From assembly GCA_963169105.1 (NCBI GenBank), contig OY720641.1, forward strand, positions 4,913,258 through 4,977,257: DNA of 64,000 bases. Direction: 5' to 3'. Of this stretch, positions 37,701 to 46,470 are shown piece after piece. The notes beneath the pieces are model-generated. The model ran no database searches. It saw nothing but the letters and a program-made list of their open reading frames with translations, and was not told the origin of the DNA. The DNA is from Ceriagrion tenellum (taxonomy: Eukaryota > Arthropoda > Insecta > Odonata > Coenagrionidae). The stretch's first letter is position 1. Each line of letters starts with the position of its first letter. Made by a program: the position numbers and the translations under genes.

Positions 37701-39055
37701 ATGCAAGAGTACCTATTGGCTGTAAGTTTTGGGAAACATAATATTAACTTGAAAGGAAAATAGCGAGTAACATTTCTACTCTTTGAAAAAAATTACACTT
37801 TTTTCTCCGTCTCACCTCATGAAATTGATGTAAACACTTTAAAATTCTTGAAATCTCCTCTTGGGAGCAAATATGAGTGATAACTCTTTCCTTTTTATAC
37901 CAATATAGATGAATATATGTATTCCCTTGAAAAGTGTACTGCGTAACCCCTACCACTCTGACCCTACAAGCTCTACAGATTGGACTATTGACTATAAATT
38001 GGAGCATATCCATAGAATTTAAATTTGATTCAAAGAGAAAAGACTTACCATAATTTACTGAAGGCTTGTATAACAAGGGTATTTTCTGATATTACCCATT
38101 AATTATTCTACCAGAATGACAATCATTGCAAAACAGCTCTTTTTGGCAGTATGCCTTAAACGACTTGTTATAACCTAGTGAACCATGTATATTCTCTATT
38201 TTGAACCCAAAAATAGTAAAACTATCACTTTCTCTGAGGATCTACTAAATTGTGAAAAGCCTTACTGCATATAGTGGACTTCTACTGTACTTGGAACCTT
38301 TTTCTTTTACTGTATATAGCAGTAATGAGGTAGTAACGAGTCTTTATGTGCAAGAAGGAATTTTTTTCATAATCATTTTATTTTCTAAATGTTTGATTTG
38401 TCATTTAAAGTGATCTTTTAAATTGGAGACAAGATCTCCATTTGCTATTGGTGTTTACACTTTTTGTCAATAATCATTTGGCTTAAATTCTATGAAGAAA
38501 AATCGGTACAGCTAATATGCAGCTAGCATGAATTTTTCTCATATCTGCACTAATGTAATATGGATAACTTTCTGTCACTGCCTGATGTGTGTAAGTTCTT
38601 CCGCTTTGATCTAGAGAAATCTGCACCTCAATTATTATTTTTTTTCTTTGGGCAATGAGTGCACTGATACTAAGCGATGCACAAGTTTTCATATTTTATC
38701 ATTTAATTACTTTCAAGGGAATAGTTGACTCACGTTGCCCATTGATTTTCTGCCTGTATCATTATTTTAATTTTATTTTTTGTTGTATTTTTATCAGTGG
38801 ATTACCAAAAAACTGAGCCCCAGGCCAAAACAGATGTTATAGAAGGTTTGTATTCATTTTATTTTGCATGCTTCACTCATCTTTTTATCAATATTTTTTG
38901 CCATTGTTGATACTTTTGTATGACTAAACTGAATCTCTCTTTTCTCAAAAACAGAAGCTATGATGGAGGAATCAAAAGGTTCTGGAGTGGAAGGACTGAG
39001 GCCAAACATCCTAGCAGCTTTGTTAATAGCCTTATTGGCATATTTCCATGTGTAA
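19563..39055 (+). CDS. Klingon/Wrapper-type GPI-anchored Ig-FN3 cell adhesion protein (10 exons, 5' end missing)
   Basis: Coding exons are 19563-19766, 24664-24867, 25652-25773, 27996-28146, 28453-28550, 28970-29144, 31896-32026, 32626-32794, 38798-38845 and 38955-39055. Phases match at every junction, giving 467 residues. In order: an acidic segment (residues 1-45, run of Glu), Ig1 (Cys63, Trp76, Cys119), Ig2 (Cys162, Trp174, Cys208), Ig3 (Cys251, Trp263, Cys302), one FN3 (about 319-418), a linker, and a hydrophobic tail (452-467) ending at the stop, typical of GPI signals. Sequons lie at Asn64, Asn203, Asn305 and Asn364. Three Ig plus one FN3 and a GPI tail is the plan of Drosophila Klingon and Wrapper, which act in neuron and glia adhesion at the cell surface. 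Orthology within that group is an inference. The signal-peptide exon was not found. Confidence 0.9.
20049..20885. repeat. Inverted-ended repeat with CAACTGATTTT array
   Basis: The left end (20050-20085) ACTCAGGTTAAAATTTCTCT then TTTGCAACTGATTTT is mirrored at 20845-20885, where the reverse complement reads ACTCAGGTAATAATATCTCT then TTTGCAACA. Between them, from 20065 to about 20460, the motif GCAACTGATTTT or a close variant recurs at least six times, often after CTCTTTT. This looks like a degenerate non-autonomous element with internal short repeats. There is no ORF. It lies in the first identified intron. Confidence 0.5.
21880..22170 (+). pseudogene. Non-LTR C-terminal fragment (family 1), second copy
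   Basis: The + strand encodes VRRTNKEALDMVKEERKLVE, then a tryptophan-bearing WMEDILKGEGMLKRLMERR and GKCGSGRKRMGILDE. It is the same C-terminal tail as at 4850-5130 and 23500-24350. It is a short 5'-truncated remnant in the intron, abutting the RT fragment of another non-LTR element that starts at about 22205. Confidence 0.7.
22205..23500 (+). pseudogene. Non-LTR retrotransposon reverse transcriptase, 5'-truncated and broken
   Basis: Reading frames on the + strand give FIDF-AYDSIDRQSLFNIL (RT motif A), a degraded motif B (KTGVCQEDGLSPLLLY), CLAFADDVAILADN (motif C with FADD) and a C-terminal region to about 23440. Stops interrupt it near 22438, 22850 and 22978. A tail of AATAATAATAAT at 23482-23496 resembles the simple-repeat 3' tails of some non-LTR clades. 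The frame starts abruptly at motif A, so the endonuclease and N-terminal RT are missing. It is inactive. Confidence 0.85.
23505..24350 (+). pseudogene. Non-LTR C-terminal fragment (family 1), split by a MITE
   Basis: The + strand encodes CGKETWTLRKEDVNRLQAFD, then WVWRRMEKVRWTERKTNKEV and AKWLEEV up to 23741. It resumes at 24169 with RRDNGLLKAVIEGRMFGNWG and FFDGRKKGRSHAEVKK. Removing 23742-24160 and one copy of the 8-base duplication rejoins the frame exactly, so the fragment was one piece before insertion. The tail matches the copies at 4850-5130 and 46145-46470. Confidence 0.85.
23742..24160. mobile_element. Non-autonomous hAT-type element (419 bp)
   Basis: The ends are CAGTGGCGGTGCTAG and its reverse complement CTAGCACCGCCACTG, a 15-bp perfect terminal inverted repeat. 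The flanking GAAGTAAG is duplicated exactly (23734-23741 and 24161-24168). An 8-bp duplication and a CAGTGGCGG start are hallmarks of hAT transposons. There is no transposase ORF, so this is a MITE-like derivative that needed an enzyme from elsewhere. Its perfect ends and duplication indicate a later arrival than the LINE fragment it interrupts. Confidence 0.9.
24664..24867 (+). CDS. Ig-FN3 gene, coding exon B (rest of Ig1)
   Basis: The exon follows a TTACAG acceptor and ends before GTGAGT. It encodes DPNVVVMWKKGGTPLYSDN with the core Trp, and AKDSGDYSCEL with the second Ig cysteine. Phase 1 at both ends. The next intron (24868-25651) holds nothing I recognise. Confidence 0.92.
25652..25773 (+). 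CDS. Ig-FN3 gene, coding exon C (first half of Ig2)
   Basis: Acceptor TGTGTGCAG, donor GTGAGG. It encodes KAKIVNVHPGPNKIIRKGEP and LTIKCDVEGYPVPTITWSRK, that is the first Ig2 cysteine and the core Trp. It ends in phase 0 just after the Trp strand, the same place where Ig3 is split. Confidence 0.92.
26080..26855 (-). pseudogene. Non-LTR reverse transcriptase C-terminal half (family 2)
   Basis: The minus strand encodes LADDITVIAGNREDLQRSL (RT motif C region, LADD for the usual FADD), then LEQLDSFTYLGSTITWSGRS, YGSEAWTIRKVDQNRLEAFE and WIGHFMRHNGFVRNIIEGKI. These are the thumb and C-terminal parts of an arthropod non-LTR element. Stops break the frame near 26730 and 26485. It lies in the intron 25774-27995, antisense to the gene. 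Related 3' ends are at 43440-43660 and 44460-44640. The rest of that intron shows only unsupported frames. Confidence 0.85.
27996..28146 (+). CDS. Ig-FN3 gene, coding exon D (second half of Ig2)
   Basis: Acceptor TCTTGCAG, donor GTGAGT. It encodes SITFESVERNHNGSYECSAE with the second Ig2 cysteine and a sequon (NGS), then NGIGEAVKATIDIRVQ. It begins in phase 0 and ends in phase 1. The short intron that follows (28147-28452) holds nothing recognised. Confidence 0.92.
28453..28550 (+). CDS. Ig-FN3 gene, coding exon E (first half of Ig3)
   Basis: Acceptor TATTCCAG, donor GTTCTT (weak beyond the GT). It encodes YPPEIKIEKESVNTAEG, a spacing typical of the Ig2-Ig3 junction in this family, and the first Ig3 cysteine in EITCTVHAEPKPK. 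It ends in phase 0. The following intron 28551-28969 holds nothing recognised. Confidence 0.9.
28970..29144 (+). CDS. Ig-FN3 gene, coding exon F (second half of Ig3)
   Basis: Acceptor AATCTGTAG, donor GTAAGT. It encodes VYWYKEGQLLPPSERITESR with the core Trp, and TQDKDFGTYTCFANNTIGRN with the second cysteine and a sequon. It ends in phase 1. Confidence 0.93.
30385..30906 (+). CDS. Unassigned 173-codon open frame in an intron
   Basis: This uninterrupted frame lies in the intron 29145-31895 and is long for such AT-rich DNA. Its product would be basic and rich in aromatic residues; the frame opens with GTG and the first ATG codon is MKQEDKILARARTTH. It has stretches such as NNAGWLGTKNWQKGLTM and KPGPNFWQHYIQWVPDAY. 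I recognise no domain, signal peptide or transposase motif. It could be a piece of an unidentified mobile element or a chance frame. No clear splice sites border it. The rest of the intron shows nothing else. Confidence 0.25.
   Translation: MASSTGVTRLQKPTKFLYRKMKQEDKILARARTTHQLRKIFRLIREVCVKEQNMMVKRKADTRLTYHITSNNAGWLGTKNWQKGLTMCTHFYPMVFGKPWCILYFHAKKSFDSKFRRSTHLPAETIACGDVFIASGFSTRTMRPWLKPGPNFWQHYIQWVPDAYVLNKFFFTG
31896..32026 (+). CDS. Ig-FN3 gene, coding exon G (first half of FN3)
   Basis: Acceptor CTCTTACAG, donor GTGAGT. It encodes GVPSRAQFVSSSPKTPNG and then AQVLSWTVESNSPITRYKLI, the WxV-S-pIt-Y pattern of a fibronectin type III domain. It ends in phase 0. The next intron (32027-32625) shows nothing recognised. 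Confidence 0.9.
32626..32794 (+). CDS. Ig-FN3 gene, coding exon H (second half of FN3)
   Basis: Acceptor TTTCAG, donor GTATGT. It encodes TNETKIEEPEVVNPEGNVYT with a sequon, then GEGVYEAALLSQNQYGWSSE, the Y-v-v-A-N-yG-S strand pattern that closes an FN3 domain. It ends in phase 1 and joins exon I across a 6-kb intron that carries hAT sequences. Confidence 0.9.
32795..34379. other. Intron sequence without recognised content
   Basis: AT-rich intron DNA. The left boundary of the downstream hAT-like element should lie here, probably after 33550, but I could not fix its terminal repeat. The 96-codon minus strand frame at 33569-33859 has no recognised homology. Confidence 0.35.
34380..35855 (+). 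pseudogene. hAT-like transposase with five in-frame stops
   Basis: A single reading frame from 34392 to the terminal TAA at 35853-35855 covers 488 codons. It shows DESTTISNKSILMLCVRCM (first catalytic Asp region), LIGFASDGAANLQGAYRG (second Asp) and VSSAECERGCSIMNITLTKL (Glu and C-terminal dimerisation motif), the hAT layout seen in vertebrate KIAA1586/ZMYM-type relatives. In-frame stops lie at 34740, 34998, 35079, 35304 and 35385, yet there is no frameshift over 1.4 kb. The N-terminal zinc-finger part is missing. It sits in the intron of the Ig-FN3 gene, same strand, and is most simply a dead transposon copy. Confidence 0.8.
35852..36549. mobile_element. AT-rich MITE-like element with TTAA-flanked inverted ends
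   Basis: TTTAAGGGGATTCACC at the left is mirrored at the right, where the reverse complement reads TTTAAGGGGATTTGCC. If the target duplication is TTAA, the element is GGGGATT to AATCCCC, with the TTAA copies at 35853-35856 and 36544-36547. TTAA duplications are known for piggyBac and Kolobok groups; the GGG start would fit the latter better, but this is a guess. There is no transposase ORF. It abuts the last codon of the hAT-like frame. Confidence 0.5.
36550..38797. other. Intron sequence without recognised content
   Basis: A C-rich run lies at 36640-36660. Short frames, including 36963-37274, have no recognised domain. The right end of the hAT-like element should be in this interval but was not located. 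Confidence 0.35.
38798..38845 (+). CDS. Ig-FN3 gene, coding exon I (linker)
   Basis: A 48-base exon after a TTTTTATCAG acceptor, ending before GTTTGT. It encodes DYQKTEPQAKTDVIE, a charged linker between the FN3 domain and the C-terminal hydrophobic tail. It is phase 1 at both ends, so skipping it would keep the frame. The next intron is only 109 bases. Confidence 0.8.
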
Positions 39056-39064
39056 CTTAGCAAA
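38955..39064 (+). CDS. Ig-FN3 gene, last coding exon (GPI signal and stop)
   Basis: Acceptor AAAAACAG. It encodes EAMMEESKGSGVEGLRPN, then ILAALLIALLAYFHV and a TAA at 39053-39055. A small-residue cluster (SKGSG) before a short hydrophobic end without a cytoplasmic tail is typical of a GPI-anchor signal, with the cleavage site probably at Ser or Gly in that cluster. A GTAAGT donor directly after 39064 suggests the 3' UTR is spliced. Confidence 0.88.
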
Positions 39065-40116
39065 GTAAGTGCTTAATCTTTTTACGTCATCCTTAATTTA
39101 CTTACTTTCCTCAAATTAGTTCAGAAAATTTACATTGATTGAAAATGGTTTTTTTTCTCCACATATGTGGTTTTTCTAGATTGCTTTGGTAGATATTGTG
39201 ATGCATGGTTGCTGCAAAAAATCTTATTTGTATTGGTATTTGCAAACTTATCCTTTTTCCCCTAATTATTCTTTCAAAATTACATTCATGTATGTTTGGA
39301 CTGCTTAAACATGGCGTGTGGTGGAGTTTGTTACCATGGTATTCTACTTCAAATAAATGTAAAGTCAATCTAAATATACGGGAAAATATTGTTTGGAAAG
39401 TTATTTTGCGTCTTGACTTAACCAGTCTTCAGGGGAGTTCATTGTTTAATGGTTCTGTGGAACTTTTTGGAAAAATTTTGGAGAATCATTGAAGGATTTA
39501 CTGGGATATAAAATGCGTTGACAGGGTGAGGGTGAATAATTAAGAGAAAAAATGTATACTAGTTTGATATTTTTAATTTATCTATCATATCTATCTATTT
39601 ATTTATCTATCTAAACATTAAAAATATTATTGGTACATTAATATGTTGCACTTCTTTATACTCAATAGTGAAAAAGGGTGGTGAAATGATAGACTTACTT
39701 TCAATTACTGTTCTTTACTTTAACCTTTATAGAGATGCACACAAGATAAACAATGATAAACAACTCATCACTACATTGCTTTACGTACTACTCAAGTCAA
39801 AACAAAAAACTATCACCCAGTCAACTCCCGACATAATATGACTACAATATCCCCACAATATTACTTTTAGATATAACACTTTATGGATATTGGTAACCTT
39901 ATTGGTATATTGTATGGATATCAATTGCTTCTAGATATTTAAAAGAAGAGAGTAAGTTTATGAAATAAACAATGATTGTCGTGTTTTTCAGTTCATAAGT
40001 TTATTTTTGTTTAGTTATATTTTGTTTAGTTATTTATCACTTAAATCTTACCATAATAATAGCCAATGAGCTTAATTTTTCTGGAGATGAAAACAGTGTA
40101 TTTTTCTTCCTCTCAG
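39065..40116 (+). other. Putative 3' UTR intron
   Basis: It starts with GTAAGTGC nine bases after the stop and ends with a strong pyrimidine tract and TTCCTCTCAG at 40107-40116. Both sites are close to consensus, but no transcript evidence is available from sequence alone. It holds no recognised element. Confidence 0.5.
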
Positions 40117-41682
40117 GTGGTGAAGGGATGACCATCCATGTGTTTCATCCATGCTCTGGACTTCTACGACTAATCAAAGACTATAAGTTGTTGAAGGAAT
40201 AGTTAACTCTGCTGCATTGAAAAAGCATTATGAAAATCTTGTGCATTAATTGGTTATCATCTTGAAATGCAGGAAATGGTTGTAAATTCCTTCAGTCTTT
40301 CTATGATGAGTTAAATCAAGAAAGAATAGCAAGAATGGAATGGTTTTTAGGATCGGATGATAAAATGAGGTGCTGTGTGCTAAACTGTGAGGTGCCTTTG
40401 GAGATGTTGTGGCAGGAACATTATCCATGCATAAAAATTGGAAAGGATGAATGCAGATGAGGCGTGTATGTAAAAAATGCAACTTTCAACTCTAGCTTTT
40501 GCTGTCATCTCACTTTGTTCTTGCTGGTCACAAAGGTATTGTTTTATTTTTTGATTGAGCAGAGTTCAAAATCTGAATTTTTAGTCATTTAATGTGCTGA
40601 CACACATAAAGTCATTCTACACTGAAATAATGTTCAAGTTATACATGCAGATGGATTTTTCTCTCACGGAAAATTGAAGGTTTGTTTGTAATTGATACCT
40701 AATTCCTTCTGTCTTACATTTCAATTGAACTACGTTTGTGGTGGAAAATTCTTAACCATTTAGGCATTAATTCATAGAACTAAATTTTTTTAATCTGTTA
40801 ACAAATTCTTGCACTAGGTGAAGCAAAATTACCATCATTGTGGCTCTTCTGAATTTAATGCCAATCCCAAAGATTTTTTTCTTGAACATTGCTATGATTG
40901 AGCACAGAAACATTGAGCATTGTAGTGGGAACGAATTATCGATTCCCAGCTATGTTAAGCATTTCGTTCAAGGAACTGTTTATAGGCTAATGTATATAAT
41001 TTCATTAGTGTTTCTGGTAATATGTATTGATATGAATGAAACTCTCTTGTTTGCATGTGTGTGTACATTTTATTTTGAATTGTCTTGGTATTTATATTTG
41101 CATAACTGTTACTTTCTTATGGAAACCCCCAATGTTTTATAAAAAAAGAGAAAGTGGATGAGGTTAATAAGAATCAGAAACTATGTAAATAAGCGATGAA
41201 GTCAAATTACCACACAGTCACATTTCTTGGAGCTCAAAATCTTCTTGGCAGTGAAAACTGATAGGTGAGTCTATCGAACCACTGCAATATGGATAAAATA
41301 TTGGGGATTTTCAGAAAGACCCTTTTTATTTTCTTGTACTTCAGATAGGTTTGCTTTTTGCAAAAAATGTCCCAATATTTTTCTACTTCAAATTAGCAAA
41401 GGGAGTGATATTCCCATCGAGCGGCAGAAAGATGAAAAATTTGACTATTTTGATTGCACGTGCAGCCAGAGACTCGGAATGGAAGCTAATGATGAAATTA
41501 GGTGAATGAGTGGCGTGCAAAATTTGAACATATGGACAGTGTCAACAACAGTGTTTGATATGTGCTCTCTCTTCATAATTTTCCTCTGAAGCACCCTTCT
41601 TCCATGTCATAATGCCCTTAGTTTCCCTTGAAACTGAAGTCCTTTTCACTTTCTTGTAGTTAGTAATTGGTAGCTTTAGGCT

Positions 41683-42428
41683 CTATTGTTGAAATCAGCC
41701 TCTAGTGTATAATATTTTTCCTTTATTGAAATTTTGGGAAGTACAATGGAAATGATGAGTAAATGGTAAATTTTAGTTGACTCAAATATAGAGTATGCTT
41801 CATGATGAAGGTAATGAATTCAGTACAATATGCTGATGCAATCAGAGAACATAAATACATGGAAAGGGAGAAATTAGAGGGCTTAAAGGGAATGCACATT
41901 GAAAAATAGTTGCTTGACATTATCAATTATTTCTATGCCTTGAGAAAAAAATCCCACATTTTCCTCCTAAGCTATTCTTTTATATGCCTTAATGATGTAA
42001 ATTGAAGTCTATGATGTGCATGTCTCTGTTGTCTCTGATGTTGGATAATGAATAATAATTAGCGTAAATAATTGTTGGAGATGCATTTTGGTAAGGAAAA
42101 AATATGAGGATAGCTTGAATTGATATTTTTGTTAGTTACCTTATGCAAAGCTGGAGCAAGGAAGATGAAATGGCTTGACTTATTTGTAGATGATGCTTCT
42201 TATTCAATTATCGTACAATTTTCAATACAAGAAGTGTGTTCAATGAAGAGACCATTTTTCCACGAGTTATTGGAATGTTTTGAATCCATGCTCCCAATAG
42301 TTAAAATTTGTAATGCCAAATTATATATGAAATCAGCCTCTAGCAGATAATATTTTTCCTTTATTAAAAGTTTGGGAAACACAATGGAAATGAGTAAAAG
42401 CTAAATTTTAGTTGACTCAAACAAAATA
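41683..42428 (+). repeat. Pair of diverged direct repeats
   Basis: About 105 bases at 41683-41788 recur at 42326-42428. Both contain GAAATCAGCCTCTAG, TAATATTTTTCCTTTATT, TTTGGGAA and TAAATTTTAGTTGACTCAAA. The copies differ by scattered substitutions and small gaps. They lie within the putative 3' UTR and are 640 bases apart. Confidence 0.75.
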
Positions 42429-42947
42429 TTTGGACTACATTCCAATGTGGAGAAAACTCATTTTTTATGGCCTATGAGGCTTTTTACTAAAGATTTGTTT
42501 TTTTTTCAAAACTGAAATGATGTATACTTATTCCATTTTGATAATAGTTCAGTTCTAGTCTAATTTTCAAAACTGAAGCATATAATTGTGACTGTAGAAG
42601 CAAAGTATTCCTCTCACTAGATGAAAAATTGATTTCATACACTAATTCTAGAGACATGAATATTATTGTAAGGTTAAAACTAAAGTTATATCAATATTTG
42701 CCAAAGGTTTGTTTAAAAGCTGCACCATTTTTAAAATTTGAATGTGTTTTATTATGTAGAAAACTCGTTGTATTATTATTTCAGTTTAAATTGATTAGAC
42801 TGTAATATGAGACCTCTTTAAAAATAACTTATGTCCATTGATATGTTAAAAATTTTGTACTTGCTGTATTGTTTGGTTTTCTGTTACAATTCCTGGTGCA
42901 TTAAATTTTTTCAGTACATGTTGTTGTTTATCATTTCTCACATGCCT

Positions 42948-42957
42948 AATAAATAAA
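42948..42957 (+). terminator. Tandem polyadenylation signals
   Basis: AATAAATAAA contains two overlapping AATAAA hexamers. It is the best candidate for the 3' end of the Ig-FN3 gene, given the preceding non-coding stretch and the retrotransposon debris beginning 500 bases further on. Confidence 0.35.
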
Positions 42958-42970
42958 AGGGGGAGGCTAA

Positions 42971-43435
42971 TTATTTTTCGTAATCTCACCAAGGACCAAC
43001 GATGACTATATATTTATTTCTCTAGCAAAATCATCATGCATGAAGAATGAAGTTTCAATTTTTCTTTGGTCACAGTACCAATTTGGGAAATTTCACATTG
43101 TGTTGAGTCTTATTAGAAGCAAATTTTCGGCTAGCAACAGACCTATTTTGTGAATATGATTTATGTTGTGGAACAGTGAAAGGATAGGTGATCAATCATC
43201 TTCATTTTCCTGGACATGTTGTGCCTTTAGCCATGTCATGCTCAGGGTGTGTACTGTACTCAATTACTAACTATAAATTGTTTTTTAAGTTGAGTTTTCG
43301 CTCGCGTTTATGTAGTTGACTTTGATTAAATATACTTTTCCGAGATGGATCAAGCTTGGCGTGGACGTTTTAAGATAGGCAGGTGCCCATACATTATTTT
43401 GTCAGTTGGAAGTAATGGTTGCTTGTAAGCATCAT
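42971..43435. other. No recognisable feature
   Basis: No supported gene or repeat was seen. Confidence 0.4.
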
Positions 43436-43660
43436 CATTATCATCGGTCATTCAATTGTATGATTGTTTGAGTTCAGCCCTGACCCTTCTCTGTCAAATG
43501 CTAGTTCCCTTACCTCCTGGTATCTCTTCCTATGTACTTTCCTCTTTATTTGGTCCAAGACCTTATTCCTGGGTCTTCCTCTGGGGACTTTACCTTCCAT
43601 TTTACCTTCAATTATGTACTTCACAAACCCATAGTCCCTCAAGATGTGTAAGCATAATAG
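43436..43660 (-). pseudogene. Non-LTR 3' end fragment (family 2)
   Basis: The minus strand encodes RDYGFVKYIIEGKMEGKVPR then GRPRNKVLDQIKRKVHRKRY, the conserved C-terminal end of the same non-LTR family as 26080-26855. It ends in a run of ATGATGATG-like units (read on the minus strand at 43447-43432), a simple-repeat tail. Only the 3' 200 bases are present, as expected for severe 5' truncation. Confidence 0.7.
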
Positions 43661-44455
43661 TATAGGTTATACACTTGTGTAGTACCTACATAAAGATCTG
43701 CTAATTGCAATTAAGGAACTGAAAATCATTAGGTCAAATTTGTATGTCAAGGAATGGTGGTTGTGACTACCCCTCTCAAAGATCATTTTTTAGCTGAACC
43801 ATCGGTAGTTGCTTAATTCTGGTTTCATTGTATGTGCACATCAAATTAAAATGCATTGAAAGTTCCCAGGAGCAACTAAATTATGAGGAAATAAACACCA
43901 TCTGTGTAGGTTTTAATAAATCCAAGGCTTTTAAGAGTTTTTGCATTTATTTCAAATCAGCCGCCTGTTCATTGGCATTATACTCCTAATAACTTAACCC
44001 CTGTCAAACGACCACCCATCTTAATGACCATTTGTCAGCAGAACCATTGGTGGTCACTTGCTTCAGGTTTCACTGTATCTTCAACATAAAAGAGATTAGT
44101 TTTGAATTTTAATGGAAGATTACATCTAATTTTCAATGGCCGGTTTGAAAGTGTTTCCCATCCCAATTGTGGAAAGAGGTCAGTAATACTAATGATTTTA
44201 TCATAACAGCCTTTTATGCATCCTGCTGGCAGTGTGATTAGACTTGCCCCTCGGCATGCCTCGGCTCTCTCCAATTATCTTAGTATCCATCCCATTAAAC
44301 TGGTTACTGCAGACCTCCTCTGGTAGTGCCCAGGCACACGCTTAACCACTAGGCAGACTAGGTACATTCGTAATATCTCACCACATACCCATAAGGAATT
44401 TGATTAAGAGCTACGTATGGATTGAGATTGCCTGAAGCTAAGAAACATTCACTCC
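43661..44455. other. No recognisable feature
   Basis: Two stretches near 43790 and 44040 share a loose CCATYGGTRGT word, but no repeat unit could be defined. No gene was seen. Confidence 0.35.
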
Positions 44456-44640
44456 TTGGTCTATCAACCCTAATCCAATGCCTGTTCCCATACCTCACCC
44501 CTTCCCTTCCTATGTACATTACTCTTTATTTGGTCCATGAACTTATTCCTGGGTCTTACTCCAGGGACTTTTCCCTCTATCGTACCTTCAATTATGCTCT
44601 TCACAAGCCCAATGTGTCTCAGAAACATTGACTTATAGGA
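44456..44640 (-). pseudogene. Non-LTR 3' end fragment (family 2), third copy
   Basis: The minus strand encodes FLRHIGLVKSIIEGTIEGKV and PGVRPRNKFMDQIKSNVHRK, matching 43436-43660 and the end of 26080-26855. It is a short 5'-truncated remnant. Confidence 0.7.
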
Positions 44641-46140
44641 ATTAAGAAAAGAACAAGTTGGAATCTTTTGAATTGTGGCACTGGGAAAGACTACTAAAAA
44701 TACCCTAGACAGAGAGAGTAACCAACCTTGAGGGCCTGGGAAGTACTGAGGAAAAACAAACATTGACAAATTCAATGTCAAAGAGAAGAAACAGATGGAT
44801 TTGATTCCTGCATTTGTGTTGGAATACTACCTTGATGGATGAAGGAACAGCAGAGAGATGAGCCAGAAGAGGAAGACCATGACAGAGTTTTCAAATGAGA
44901 TTATGGATGGGTCAGCTCGATATGCCGAATCATATTAGGCCAGTGCATGTCACAACCTGGGTACAGATACTTTGTCATTTAGCGATTGATGCAAATATAT
45001 AGATGTTTTACTTTAACCTTTCTACCAGCAAAATTTTAGATCCTGCCAGGATGGCAATGAAATAAAAAGCAGATAAAAAAATCAAAATTCAATTCCTGTG
45101 GTTGGTCATGAGAAGACGTTGAAAGAGATGGACAGATGATGCGGTGCAAGATGTACGAAAACTATAGAGAAATAGCCAGAGATATTAGGAGATGGGCCGT
45201 AGTTGTTTAAGAGGCCAATACTCATGGAAATTCATAGCACCCTAGAGAGAAGAATAAGATTTTGAGTAGAAAAAATTTCCAGGAACACAAAATGCAAAAA
45301 TGCGCATCCAACCTAACAATCAGAATAAATGAGAAAAAAGTCCTCAGTGGCTTAATGAAATTTTTTCCTTATTACCAATAGCAAAGCGAGGAAAATTGTT
45401 CCAAAAAACGCTGTTAGAGTCAAATTGGGCATTGTCAACCGGTGAACCGATCGTTAACTGGCATTTTATTTCGCAATATAAGACTCCATTAGATACCGAT
45501 GTATACCAATACTACGGGTATATATTTTCCGCGGAGAGGGTTATCAATTTAACCCTCGATGAGACCCTACTCCCCGCACGACGAACGGTAGGTAAGCAAA
45601 AAGCGAAGGACTTAAACAGAGGATCAACTGCGGGGTGAGTACCTGTCTGGGGTTATATAAATGGTAGGAAATGTGAGTCAAGCGGACAGTCAAGGGAATC
45701 GCGGAAGATGGACAAGTCAGTTTCGCTCGTAAAGAGGATTATTTCCGTTCCTAATATTTTTGGAGTGTCAATCTTGAGCCTGGTGCTGGCGAAATATGGC
45801 GGCAGTCGCCTGAGTGAAGAGTGACGGTTGGGAAGGGAAGGTATGCGAAGGATCCTTCGACGGATCCTTAGTATACATACTCGAGTATGCTAAGAATTAA
45901 TTGGAGAGATGACAGCCCATTGTGTCACCGCCAACGTAACTGCATTCAACATCAGATGGCGTGAAAGTGTCAGTTGTGCGTTTTACGGCATTGTTTACCA
46001 CCGAAGACGAAGGTGCATTAAAACAAACCTCTGTACTTCGAAACTCATCGGAGAAGCCTATCTAAACGATTCGACTAAGAACCATATAGAGCTATTCAGT
46101 CGATGTCGATTAAGACGAAAATCTTTTTTAGTTCGCTGTA
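44641..46140. other. Mostly unassigned sequence
   Basis: A short + strand stretch near 45112-45150 (RRRWKRWTDDAVQDV) resembles the C-terminal region of a non-LTR polyprotein, but the frame is broken and the call is weak. An 80-codon frame at 45396-45638 has no recognised domain. A GGATCC-bearing palindromic stretch at about 45846-45872 was noted. Confidence 0.3.
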
Positions 46141-46144
46141 AGTG

Positions 46145-46470
46145 TTTGTTAGGAGGACGAGAATAGGCTGCCGGTATTTGAGATGTGGGTGCGGAGAAGG
46201 ATGGAGAAGGTGTGATGGACGGAAAGAAAGACAAACGAATAAGTGCTCGAGAACGGTGGGCGAGGAAAGGAAACTGCTAAATGAAATCCGGGATAGACAG
46301 TGTAAGTGGCTGGAGGATGTAATAAATGGTTGCTCAAGAGAGTGATAGAGGGAAGGAAGTTGGGCAGACAGGATGGGGAAGAAGGAGGATTGGTTTTATG
46401 GACGGGATGAAGAAGGGTAGATCGTACGTAGAGGCGAAAAGGGATATACTAGAGGGAGATAGGTCCCTGA
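46145..46470 (+). pseudogene. Non-LTR C-terminal fragment (family 1), fourth copy
   Basis: The + strand encodes TVGEERKLLNEIRDRQCKWL then EDVING in one frame and a GRKRIGFMDG-like stretch in another. This is the same tail as at 4850-5130, 21880-22170 and 23505-24350. Frameshifts and stops separate the pieces. Confidence 0.7.

Larger units (their letters stand above)
40117..42970 (+). other. Putative long 3' UTR of the Ig-FN3 gene
   Basis: No ORF of interest occurs after 40117 and the AT-rich sequence ends in a double polyadenylation signal, AATAAATAAA, at 42948-42957. A 3' UTR of about 2.8 kb would be normal for a neural gene. The extent is inferred; nearer AATAAA-like signals could be used instead. 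Confidence 0.35.
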
